From NCBI RefSeq assembly GCF_001938985.1, contig NZ_MKIN01000020.1:394058-458057 (forward strand): 64,000 bases of DNA, in the 5' to 3' direction. Each line of letters starts with the position of its first letter. The stretch's first letter is position 1. Under the pieces are notes generated by a model, which saw only the letters and a program-made list of their open reading frames with translations, had not been told where the DNA came from and did no database searches. Positions 55,418-63,919 of the stretch are shown here, piece by piece. The position numbers and the translations under genes were made by a program. The stretch is from Gillisella taibaishanensis. GTDB taxonomy: Bacteria; Pseudomonadota; Alphaproteobacteria; Rhizobiales; Rhizobiaceae.

Positions 55418-56230
55418 TCAGACCCGCCGCAAAAACCCGTCACGTGAGACGGTGATCGCGATCTTATGCTCCAGGGTGCGGTCATAGTCGAATCGAAGGG
55501 GTGCACCATCGGCGCCGTTCCGTCCTTCCTCGGCCAGTCGGCGCATATATTCCCATACGGCGGTTTTCGGGTTGTCGCCAGGGCCCCAAGGGCGGTCAGG
55601 ATAGAGATCCGCGGGCATATCTTCGACAAGCGTATCCCAGACCGCGCAATAGGAGCCCTTTGACGTCAGCGGCGCATAGAGCTCTAGTTCCTCAAGGACA
55701 TGCGCGTGGGTATGGTTTGAATCGAGGAAGACCATGATCGTCTCATGAGCCTTGGCCGCCTCCTTGACTTTAGCGAAGATGTCTGGGGCAACGGAGGAAC
55801 CCTCGATCATCTCGATCTTATGGCTCAGCGGATGCGCCTCGATGGCGGCACGGTTATGAGCGCGGATATCGATATCGATGCCCAGCACTTTGCGACGGCT
55901 CGCCTTAGGGTCAAGCATTTCGCCCTTTTGCACGGCTTCGCAGTAATCCAGCATTGCCAGCATCGATGCGCTCAAGACCAGCGAGCCGCCATGGGCAATG
56001 CCTGTCTCGATCACCAGATCCGGCTTCACCGACCAGATCATCTCCTGGATAGCATAGCTATCCTGCGGCATCTGGATGATGGGCCGGCCCAGCCAGCTGA
56101 AATTATACATGTAACCGAGTGGGATGCATTTTTCGATCCAGAGATTCGACAGATCGAGAAAGTCCTTGCTCTCGCCGATGGATTGAATGTTCCGGCTGAC
56201 AAGGGCCTGGAAATCATTGACTACATTCAT
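55418..56230 (-). CDS. CmcI / rhamnosyl O-methyltransferase family protein
   Basis: This 270-residue protein belongs to the cephalosporin hydroxylase (CmcI) family, whose members are SAM-dependent methyltransferases. Motif I is PDLVIETGIAHGGSLVLSAS, followed by VLGIDIDIRAHNR and VFLDSNHTHAHVLEEL, which supplies acidic and His residues for metal. C-terminal DRPWGPGDNPKTAVWEYM is typical. Its position inside the glycan locus points to sugar O-methylation rather than antibiotic synthesis. It is transcribed opposite to its neighbours. Confidence 0.85.
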   Translation of the reverse strand: MNVVNDFQALVSRNIQSIGESKDFLDLSNLWIEKCIPLGYMYNFSWLGRPIIQMPQDSYAIQEMIWSVKPDLVIETGIAHGGSLVLSASMLAMLDYCEAVQKGEMLDPKASRRKVLGIDIDIRAHNRAAIEAHPLSHKIEMIEGSSVAPDIFAKVKEAAKAHETIMVFLDSNHTHAHVLEELELYAPLTSKGSYCAVWDTLVEDMPADLYPDRPWGPGDNPKTAVWEYMRRLAEEGRNGADGAPLRFDYDRTLEHKIAITVSRDGFLRRV

Positions 56231-56248
56231 TGCGCTTCCGTCCGGTTA

Positions 56249-56291
56249 CTGCGTAACTCCTTAATCCGAGGCGATTTAGGGAATTATGCAG
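56249..56291. repeat. Palindromic repeat, related to 14035-14088
   Basis: CTGCGTAACTCCTTAATC and GATTTAGGGAATTATGCAG are inverted repeats. Sequence and layout match the repeat at 14035-14088. It lies in the divergent gap between the CmcI-like gene and the next gene. Confidence 0.7.
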
Positions 56292-56485
56292 AAAATTTAA
56301 GTTGTTACAGCGTCCTTTGCGCGTTTCGCAAACGCGCGGCGCTGTAGTGTCCTGTGGTACCAAACCTAGTTTAGTATGCCTGTGTGAGACTGACGCTTTC
56401 CGGTAGCGCGACGTTGCACGGCTCGGATTTGCGCTCTACGTTTAAAGCTGTGCGGCCGGGCTCCGCCGGTTGGAGGAGGTTCGGC

Positions 56486-57331
56486 ATGGGCAAGACAATT
56501 CTGTTGACTGGAGCGACGGGCTTCGTCGGAAAACAGATCCTGCGATCCTTGCTCAACGCCGGCCATAGCGTGGTGGCATTAGTTCGACCGGCATCCATGG
56601 GTGTTCTGGATGGGCAACAGCCGAAACTGAGGTTGCTGGAAGTCGAGGATATCTTTGCCTTGCCGGTCGACTGGTGGGCCGAGACGTTTCAGGACTGTGA
56701 CGCGGCAATCCATGCCGCCTGGTATGTCGAGCCGGGACGCTATCTCGACTCTCCGCGTAATTTTCAGTGTGTCACTGGCACCTTGGTAATGGCGGAAGGG
56801 GCCGCTCGCGCTGAACTTTCTCACTTCGTCGGTCTAGGCACCTGCGTCGAATATCATCTGCCGTCCGAGCATCTGACGGTCGATGCGCCTCTGGGGCCAA
56901 AGACCCTTTATGCTGCCGCCAAGCTATCCACCTATCACATGCTCGATCGCTATTTTGCAGGATTATGGACAAATTTTTCCTGGTGCCGGCTGTTTTATTT
57001 ACATGGTGAGGGCGAGCATTCCTCCCGCCTCGTGCCATACCTACGGCAAAAGCTCTCGCTGGGTGAGACAGCCAAGCTTTCCAAGGGAACGCAATTGCGT
57101 GACTTCATGGATGTCGCCGATGCCGGACGGATGATTGCAGGTGTCATCGACAGCGGTCAGTGCGGTCCGATCAATATCTGCTCCGGCATGCCTGTGACCA
57201 TTCGTGCGTTGGCCGAGGCCATCGCTGACGAGTATGGCCGTCGTGACCTCCTGGAGTTCGGCAGTGCCGAGATCCACCCGTCAGACCCGCTGGCGGTTGT
57301 CGGCGTTTGCAACGCCCTGTCGAGGGGATGA
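56486..57331 (+). CDS. NAD-dependent epimerase/dehydratase (sugar reductase)
   Basis: This 281-residue extended SDR protein has the NAD site LLTGATGFVGKQIL and the catalytic Tyr-Lys pair in LYAAAKLSTYH. Strong GGAGGAGG lies 7 bases before the ATG at 56486; the upstream in-frame part is not needed. In this locus it probably reduces the 4-keto group of the C-methylated CDP sugar, or acts as an epimerase. Substrate not shown by sequence alone. Confidence 0.88.
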   Translation: MGKTILLTGATGFVGKQILRSLLNAGHSVVALVRPASMGVLDGQQPKLRLLEVEDIFALPVDWWAETFQDCDAAIHAAWYVEPGRYLDSPRNFQCVTGTLVMAEGAARAELSHFVGLGTCVEYHLPSEHLTVDAPLGPKTLYAAAKLSTYHMLDRYFAGLWTNFSWCRLFYLHGEGEHSSRLVPYLRQKLSLGETAKLSKGTQLRDFMDVADAGRMIAGVIDSGQCGPINICSGMPVTIRALAEAIADEYGRRDLLEFGSAEIHPSDPLAVVGVCNALSRG

Positions 57332-57350
57332 TCGACGTCCCGTTGGCCGA

Positions 57351-58478
57351 TCAGGCGGATGCCCGTTCGGCGGGGGAGGTCATTAGCTTGACCGGCGTCA
57401 TCATGCTGTTGACCACGCTATAGAATTGCTGCGCGGTAACGGCATTGCCGATGAACCTATCGACCATCAAGGCCATGCCATGCAGGCCCCGGCGCCGGTC
57501 TTCGGGCGGCAGTGCGCTGTAAGGAGGATGAAAACCGTTCGCCAGCGCCGCCCCACCTGGCATGGAGCTTAGGGCGCGTCGATAGGCTTCGGATTTTGCT
57601 TTGAAACCTTCGGGAGAGTGGTCCAATGCGCAGTCGTAGAGGCAGGCCCGGGCAAAATCCTCACCGAAGCCGGTCCATTCGCTGCCAAGTTCCATCAGTA
57701 CGCGGGCCTGGACTTCGGCGATGGCAGCCGTCAGGCCGACGCCGGAATGCAGCGGAAAATTCTTGATTGCCGATGGGACAGGGCGCGTCTCAAACCGCCG
57801 CTCATGCATAGCCGATAGCGGACGATTGGAAAATAGCAGGCAGTTGGAAAACAGCAGCACGCGCGCCGCCCACTCATATTGGGGTACGAGCGTCAGCCAG
57901 CTCAACTCGCCGCAGGCGCCAATGATACCGTCAAGCAAGCTGCGCTTGATAGCGCCGTGATAAAGCCCGAAAGGCATGCGCGGCACCCGGGCGGCACCTT
58001 TCCAATGAAAAAAGGCCTCCAGCATCGGCCGCTTGTCGAACTCGGAGACATTGTGAAGCACCGGTACCGGGATATTGCTCTTGATGTTGCGCGGCGCGTC
58101 TGCGGCAATTTGGAAGGCACTCCAGCCGAGGGCGTCGGCTTCTGGGTGTTCCACTTCGAGATAGGCAAGCAGGTCTGGAAGATCCGGCTCGATCATGTCT
58201 TCGGGATAGACGAGAGAAATCCAATCGCCTTCAGCAGCTCTGACGGTGCCGACCCAGAGCTCAGCCGCCGAAAGCCCCTCTGGCGCCGGTGGCAGGATCC
58301 GCAAGCGCGGATCGCTCTCGGCAATAGCGGATAATTGCCCGTCGCGATGCACCGCATCGCCGAAACACGACAGGATGATCTCCAAATCGGAAGCAGCATT
58401 CTTCAGCAGTTCCGTCACCAGATAAGCCGGTAGGATGTGACCAGGCTCAACGGGAATGCAAAGCGACAGTTTCGGCAT
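57351..58478 (-). CDS. GT2-like protein with degenerate DxD site
   Basis: This 375-residue protein is a paralogue of the glycosyltransferase at 53965-55275. It shares the start LSLCIPVEPGH, the overall layout and the C-terminal extension (YSVVNSMMTPV versus WNVVSAMMVAPD). The metal-binding segment reads SLVYPEDMIEPDL instead of FIGDDDFAEPEL, so only one Asp remains from the DDD. It may be inactive, use another metal geometry, or serve as a partner of the active enzyme. Its start lies just before the island border. Confidence 0.8.
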   Translation of the reverse strand: MPKLSLCIPVEPGHILPAYLVTELLKNAASDLEIILSCFGDAVHRDGQLSAIAESDPRLRILPPAPEGLSAAELWVGTVRAAEGDWISLVYPEDMIEPDLPDLLAYLEVEHPEADALGWSAFQIAADAPRNIKSNIPVPVLHNVSEFDKRPMLEAFFHWKGAARVPRMPFGLYHGAIKRSLLDGIIGACGELSWLTLVPQYEWAARVLLFSNCLLFSNRPLSAMHERRFETRPVPSAIKNFPLHSGVGLTAAIAEVQARVLMELGSEWTGFGEDFARACLYDCALDHSPEGFKAKSEAYRRALSSMPGGAALANGFHPPYSALPPEDRRRGLHGMALMVDRFIGNAVTAQQFYSVVNSMMTPVKLMTSPAERASA

Positions 58479-58728
58479 AGGCCCTCACGATCTCAGACCC
58501 CGCCCGTAGCGCTAAGATCCCGTCTCAAAACGCGCCATGATCTGTGCCTCCGCCCCAGGCATCTGAAAGATGGGAGCATCAACCTCCCACCAGGAAGATC
58601 GCAAAGGTCGCTTGCGCATGGCACGCAGCTAAATGATTGCATAGAGACACAAGCTGGAGTGAGGCTTGAAAGAAATGATCGCAGCCTCTGAAGCCGCAGC
58701 ATGACATCGTTTATGACATTGGGAAAAA

Positions 58729-58773
58729 TGGTGCCCGGAGGCGGATTTGAACCACCGACACGCGGATTTTCAA
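58729..58773 (-). other. 3' fragment of tRNA-Phe (attachment-site scar)
   Basis: On the minus strand this reads from the anticodon loop (TGAAAATCCGC) through the T-arm (GGTTCAAATCC) to the acceptor end GGGCACCA, as in tRNA-Phe(GAA). The 5' half is missing: the bases before it do not pair with the anticodon stem. Such duplicated tRNA ends are the att sites of tyrosine-integrase islands. From its direction, the intact tRNA should lie to the right, beyond the window. Confidence 0.85.
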
Positions 58774-59171
58774 CAGGACTGGGAACTATGACAGCTTGGC
58801 TCGCCTTGTGCCGATTGGTTTCAACAAGATGTCTTGCGCCTTATAGCCAGAGCTGCCAATCCGCGTCATCCGATTTCAGCGTCACGCAGTCAAGATCATC
58901 GAATTTGACTCCCATAAGGCACCCAGAATTCCAAGCAAATGACTGAACTTGAAAACCGTATCAGACAAGTCCAGGCCGAAAATGGTCATCTCGAATGGTG
59001 ATTGACGATGACTCAAGAGTGCCGGAATCCAACCGTCCGGCACGAAAACAGCGTTGGATAGCTGACCTTCGGCAATTAACCCATCGTACATAAGTAAGAG
59101 CACTTCTTATATCTCAGCACAGTAGACACCGGTGCCTGGGCGTCGATGCAGACAACCTCGACCGAGAACCA
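58774..59171. other. Island border region without a clear gene
   Basis: This 398-base stretch follows the tRNA fragment. A short minus-strand frame at 58882-59103 (73 codons, ending near SNSMILTA) has a protein-like composition but no ribosome site or known domain and may be a remnant. Base composition is less GC-rich than left of the tRNA scar. Confidence 0.5.
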
Positions 59172-61730
59172 TCAACGTCGTCTCTTACGATTGCGATGCT
59201 TTGATCGGCCATTTTGAGTGGGCTGTGCCTTCTCCCATGTTCCGTGAGTTGAGTAGTGTGCTAGACGTTCGCGCGCGCGTTCTATCTGCATGTCGGTACG
59301 GTGCATTGCCGCGATCATTCGGAAGTATCGTTGTGCGGCGGCCTTTGCGGGCTGTTGCTGCCCATGCTTGATAAGCGCAGATATGTGGTTACTGGACAGG
59401 GTCACAATGGGATAAAAATCCGTCTCCAGATTTTGTGAGGCATGAAGCGCTTCCAAGGTTTCCACGGCGTCACCGATCAGAGCAACAGTAGTCGCATCAT
59501 AGGTACTGCGGTCGTGCGCTACTCGAAGACGTAGATCGGCTAAAGCATGAACCGCAAAGATGTTTTCCGGGTACGCGGCGATTGACTTTTCTAGGGCTCG
59601 CATTGCCGGTTCAAGTTCGCCGAACATCGATAAATATTGACCGTATTGGAGCCAAAAGTGCCCATCCAATTGGAAGTCAATTTCAAAACTCTCAAATATA
59701 CGAAGGGCCTCCTCAACGGCATTTCTCCGACGAGCTAGTTCTCCAATGAAATTATGATTGAGAATGAATTTGAATAGAAGGGCGTCTTGCCGATCTACAT
59801 TCTTAACAATGGGGAGTGCATACTTTGTATAGGTTCGAAGGATCTCTACGGCGCCGTCTACGACGGCCGAAAAGCCCGCTACGTTATCTACAATGTGCCT
59901 GACATACAACTCATGTCTGGCGACCAAACGCCCAATGCTGTTGGAGCTTACAATTCCTTCGAGCTGGCCCAACGCACGGTCAAAAGGAATCTCTTTTCTT
60001 ACCTTTTCATAAGCTTCTCGCGCTGCCGGTTTGGAAATTCCGGTTCGGGCGATGGTGGCGAGACCGACAATTAGAAAAAGCGATTTTGCGTCATCGTCTG
60101 GGATCTTTTCGTATTCGTCGGTAATAACTTTTGTAAATTTCTCAGATGTTGTTGCTTCCTTGAGGGCAATTAAGAGCTGCTCCTGTGAGGCTGCGAGCTT
60201 CGTAATCCGCTCGTTTGGCGTCATTTTTAGGAATTTCGGCGATGGTACGTATTGCAACAACCTCTCTATTAGAGCGGGATAGTCTTTTTTAACGAAGCGT
60301 TGAAACTCGAATGGAGTGGTGAAATCACCCACTCGCCGCTCTATGTGCTGCCGCCATTCATTGGATCGGGCGCTACTGACCAGAGTGAACTTCCCACGAG
60401 GAAGAGTAAGTGCGTCTTCGCTAAGAGCGTCTCCATAAATGAAGGCGTCGCCGACGTAGATCACCACGTGTTCGTCGGGATGAAGTCGAGTGATCAGCTC
60501 AAGAGAGGCACGCAGAGATTTCACATCACCTTTCAGTTCATAGACTGCCGACTCTTTGTTTTCGCTAAGATAACGTAGGAGAGACTGCAAAAGAGCTGTT
60601 GTTTTCCCGCTTCCCGATTGGCCGTAGACGAGGAACATCCGGTCTTCTGCGGCGATCGACGCAGAGAGTGCAGTATAAAGCTCACTGGTTGCGCTAAGCC
60701 ACACAGGGATATTGCTGGCGGCAAGCTTCCAGCTTGGTGGCTCTCCTTCAAGGAAGGCCCTCGCAGCCTGTTTTAGCTTGAGCCCCTGCAGCTCGTCCGC
60801 CCTTTTCTTAGCATCCTGCCAAGTTTGGATCAAAATGGAGTTTGCAGTGGTGATCTCCGACCGTGTAGCGACGATTTTAGACGCCAGTGCATTAGTGAAC
60901 GAATTTTGTTCTTTGCTAATTTGCAGTGGTGTAACGCCGTGACCGACGTTTCCATTCAGCCAGCCTATGAAGTCAGCCAAAGTTCCTTGAATGACGACGA
61001 TATTGCGTGTCTCATAAGCCGCCATTTGCAAAGGCGTAAAATCATCTGGCGTTATTAGAAAGGCTGTACCCAGAGATGCATCAACGTTCGTACGAGCGCG
61101 GTCAAGCTCCGCGGAGATGATGGGCTCCTTTAGGGTGCTTCCGATAAAAACTGGAACATGCGCCGCATAGTCGGTGACAGCTTGGCGGTACCAATCGTGC
61201 TTGTTTTCGTTTAGCCGCCGATTATATTCTGATGGGCCAAAAATAAACCCATGCTCGGGCTTAGAAGCCTCTCCGTGAAGATGAATAACATGGAGAAACT
61301 CTATGCCTTCATCGACAGCTACTCGATCTTTTAATCCGTTATAATATCGCCGTAGTTGGACCGAAGAGCGAACATTTTCAACCGCATCGTCAATATTCCA
61401 CGTATAAAGACGACGCCAGCTGTATTGAAAAAGCTCGTTAAGTTCGGCGGCCGGAACAATGCGGGTAAACTCCTTTGTGAAGAGCTGATGAAGCTGCACT
61501 TCGCTTATTCTCGGGCGAACGGCTTGGATCACATCTGGTAGATCTTCTCCCCCATAGGGAAGTCCAGCCATTTCTGCTAGCTCAGCGGCCAGAGCCTTTC
61601 CCAATTTCACCTTTTGGCCTTGCGCATTAAACGATGTGGCAGACGTTCCGGCCCCGAGCAACAAAACTGCGTTGCCGTCTGTGATGGCCTTCCGAAGTAA
61701 GTTGCCGTTGTGCTCCGCGATCGTAAACAT
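59172..61730 (-). CDS. SIR2-STAND protein, candidate antiphage NADase
   Basis: This 852-residue protein joins an N-terminal SIR2-like NADase domain, a STAND P-loop ATPase and a C-terminal helical, TPR-like sensor. SIR2 motifs are VLLLGAGTS (26-30), YTWNIDDA with Asn112 and Asp114, and IHLHG with the catalytic His near 150-152. Walker A GQSGSGKTT is at 370-377, followed by an HVVIYVGDA Walker B. The C-terminal third has helical pairs such as RALEKSIAAYPENIFAVHAL. GGAGGG lies 3 bases before the chosen start; an in-frame ATG at 61772 has none. Proteins of this layout (Avs5-like and relatives) sense phage proteins and destroy NAD+. No partner gene is next to it. Confidence 0.88.
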   Translation of the reverse strand: MFTIAEHNGNLLRKAITDGNAVLLLGAGTSATSFNAQGQKVKLGKALAAELAEMAGLPYGGEDLPDVIQAVRPRISEVQLHQLFTKEFTRIVPAAELNELFQYSWRRLYTWNIDDAVENVRSSVQLRRYYNGLKDRVAVDEGIEFLHVIHLHGEASKPEHGFIFGPSEYNRRLNENKHDWYRQAVTDYAAHVPVFIGSTLKEPIISAELDRARTNVDASLGTAFLITPDDFTPLQMAAYETRNIVVIQGTLADFIGWLNGNVGHGVTPLQISKEQNSFTNALASKIVATRSEITTANSILIQTWQDAKKRADELQGLKLKQAARAFLEGEPPSWKLAASNIPVWLSATSELYTALSASIAAEDRMFLVYGQSGSGKTTALLQSLLRYLSENKESAVYELKGDVKSLRASLELITRLHPDEHVVIYVGDAFIYGDALSEDALTLPRGKFTLVSSARSNEWRQHIERRVGDFTTPFEFQRFVKKDYPALIERLLQYVPSPKFLKMTPNERITKLAASQEQLLIALKEATTSEKFTKVITDEYEKIPDDDAKSLFLIVGLATIARTGISKPAAREAYEKVRKEIPFDRALGQLEGIVSSNSIGRLVARHELYVRHIVDNVAGFSAVVDGAVEILRTYTKYALPIVKNVDRQDALLFKFILNHNFIGELARRRNAVEEALRIFESFEIDFQLDGHFWLQYGQYLSMFGELEPAMRALEKSIAAYPENIFAVHALADLRLRVAHDRSTYDATTVALIGDAVETLEALHASQNLETDFYPIVTLSSNHISALIKHGQQQPAKAAAQRYFRMIAAMHRTDMQIERARERLAHYSTHGTWEKAQPTQNGRSKHRNRKRRR

Positions 61731-62025
61731 CCGCCCTCCAAAATAGTTCTTTGATCGAAGTGGTAGCGACAATTACGGCGCTTGCAAATGGGGTTGTCGG
61801 CTTTTGAGAATGCCACCCACAGGTAGCGAAAATTGGGGAAAATTTGCGAGGCCTTTGACGAAGCGTTGGCAGAATACGTTCCCCCCGTCGGGGTGATTTT
61901 TTTGCAAATGACCCCAAGTTTTCACCGATGGAAATTTCGTAGGTCATCTGAAAGATTGTTGCCTATTTCCCTTTCCCCATCATGTGGCCGTCGCCCGATA
62001 ACACTTCTGCATTGCTTCTAGCTGT
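61731..62025. other. Intergenic region upstream of the SIR2-STAND gene
   Basis: This 295-base stretch should contain the promoter of the SIR2-STAND gene. It is A/T-richer than the core genome. I see no gene with a ribosome site. Confidence 0.5.
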
Positions 62026-62200
62026 TTAGTCCGGGAATTTATGGATTGGATTGAGGCTGAACTTTTCTGGCTCTGAAGTCCATTGTCTACGATGAATTCG
62101 TATGGTGTGAGGCCTTTGACGGTCTTCAAACGGCGGCCGAAATTGTAGGCGGCAAAGATGTCGGAGAGGATTCGGTGGTTGGCATATTCGCACATATTCA
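62026..62200 (-). pseudogene. C-terminal remnant of an IS481-family transposase
   Basis: On the minus strand, ILSDIFAAYNFGRRLKTVKG and LTPYEFI are in one frame, and WTSEPEKFSLNPIHKFPD with its stop in another. Together they match the end of IS481-type DDE transposases, which normally read LTPYEFIC(K)xWTSEPxxFxLNPIHQMPG. A single-base loss near 62088 splits the frame. The rest of the element is gone. Confidence 0.8.
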
Positions 62201-62412
62201 TAATGGCTGCTTTGGCATAGGATGCTCCGCATCATAAATGAAAGCGCATACCTGCCTTTCCTACGCGGCGAATTGGAACTCGTGCCGTGGGTTGCATATA
62301 AATATAGATAGCTAGGCAGGCTATTTTATTTCTGTTCGTTTGCAGTTAGCTACTAAGCTACCGCTCCAAATCGTACCCTGACACACGGAAGCTGCAATCT
62401 TATTGTTGCGGC
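62201..62412. other. Gap before the integrase remnant
   Basis: This A/T-rich 212-base gap would contain the old integrase promoter. I see no gene. Confidence 0.5.
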
Positions 62413-63639
62413 ATGTGAAAGAAACTCACACCCAAGCTCCTCGACAACCTCCCTCCCGCTCAAGGGAAGCGGTACGAGGTCCGCGACGAACTTATCACCG
62501 GACTGCATATCCGCGTCTCGACTGCGGGCGGAAAGATCTGGTATCTTGCGGCCCGCGTTGATGGCGTGCTAGGGCGCATCAAGCTGGGAACCCTACCCGG
62601 TGCTGACGCTCAAGGATGCTCGCGAAAGGGCGCAATCGATCCTGCGCGATATTCAGCTGGGCACCTTCCAGCCGCACGACGTTGAGCCAGCACCGCCGGT
62701 TTGGACGCTTGGCGATGTCATCCTCAGTTCATCACGCGATGCGCCCAGCGCCAAACTAAGGACTGGAAGGGTAGCGAGAGCATTTTGCGACGCATGAGCG
62801 GCCTGCATGCCATGCCGATCAATGCCATCAAACGCCGCGACGTGACGCGCGAACTTGAGCGCCTGATCAGCGATATCGGCGCGAAGGGAGGCAAAGCCAC
62901 GCGGGCCAACCGTGGGCTGGCCGCGATCAAGAAAGTCTATTCTTGGTGCGTTGATCAGCGCATTGTCGAAAACTCGCCCGTGGTCGGTCTGAAGCCGCCA
63001 ATCAAGGAGGAGTCGCGTGACCGTGTCCTGAACGATGATGAAATCGTCGCCTATTGGAAGGGATGCGAGGACGAAGGTTATCCTTTCGAACAGTTCGGCA
63101 AGCTCTTGCTTTTGACCGGACAACGCCGTGATGAAATTGCATCCATGCGCTGGTCGGAACTGGACCGGCACCGGAAGACATTCACACTTAAGGCCGACCG
63201 GACGAAAAACAGCACTGCGCATATCGTCCCGTTGTCGGGGCACGCGCTCGATATTCTCCGTTCGATCCACCACTTCCTCGGCTCGGACTATGTGTTCACC
63301 TCAACCGGCAAGACACCGATCTCTGGCTTCGGTCGCTTCGAGGATCGACTGGATACCTTCGTCGGACTGGATGCTGAGGACTGGCGCTTTCACGATGTCC
63401 GCCGTACCGCTGCAACCAACATGGCAATCCTCAAGGTTCAGCCACACATCATTGAGGCTGTATTGAACCACAAATCCGGGATAGTCTCTGGCGTTGCATC
63501 CATCTACAATCGCCACGCTTATTTGGACGAGAAGTGCGAGGCATTGCAGATATGGGCGGATCGGGTGATGGAATTAGTGAATACGAACGGTTTGGCGACA
63601 GCTGCCGAACAGAAATCGGGCGTATCCTTGGCCTCTTAG
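62413..63639 (+). pseudogene. Broken tyrosine integrase (P4-like)
   Basis: The gene is a phage/island tyrosine recombinase with an N-terminal DUF4102-type domain. Three lesions are visible. Codon 2 is TGA (ATG TGA AAG AAA CTC; a CGA to TGA change would explain it). An extra G near 62599 shifts the frame after KLGTLP. A lost base near 62722 shifts it back, after TLGDVI. The catalytic half from about 62723 is intact, with Arg in TGQRRDEI, FHDVRRTA, LNHKSG and YNRHAYL. It should be inactive, so the island is fixed unless helped by another integrase. Confidence 0.9.
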
Positions 63640-63919
63640 ACCACCCCAATTTCCCGACTTTCTGGAACGAGCTTCGGACGGAGTGCCTGAAAATTCATCA
63701 GGGCGTTATCACCAGTCCGAACGGCTTCAAGCTCGCCCCGTTTGATGCCTCCCTGACCCAACGGATCGAATGGCTCAAGATAAACGTCATCAACCCGATT
63801 GAGCGTTTGAAAGTCGCGCTGGCTGAATCCAATCGCCCGTATTTTCATTATTGGGAAGAATACGGCGAAGCGACAGGCTCGGACAGACAACCTATTCTAA
63901 GCGAGCTTGACGCCTTGAG
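63552..63919 (+). CDS. Unidentified gene, probably interrupted on the right
   Basis: An ATG at 63552, inside the 3' end of the integrase remnant, opens a frame without stops to the window edge. The first 120 or so residues (FWNELRTECLKIHQG, RIEWLKINVINPIERLKVAL, YFHYWEEYGEA) have a normal protein composition with helical character and no domain I know. After about 63920 the frame enters what looks like an insertion-sequence end, so the gene is probably truncated. The start is uncertain; GAGG lies 10 bases upstream. Confidence 0.45.

Noticed and set aside
58701..58946. Plus-strand open frame containing GGGFEPPTRGFS
   Set aside because: This peptide is the known artefact of translating through a tRNA end; the DNA is the tRNA-Phe fragment.
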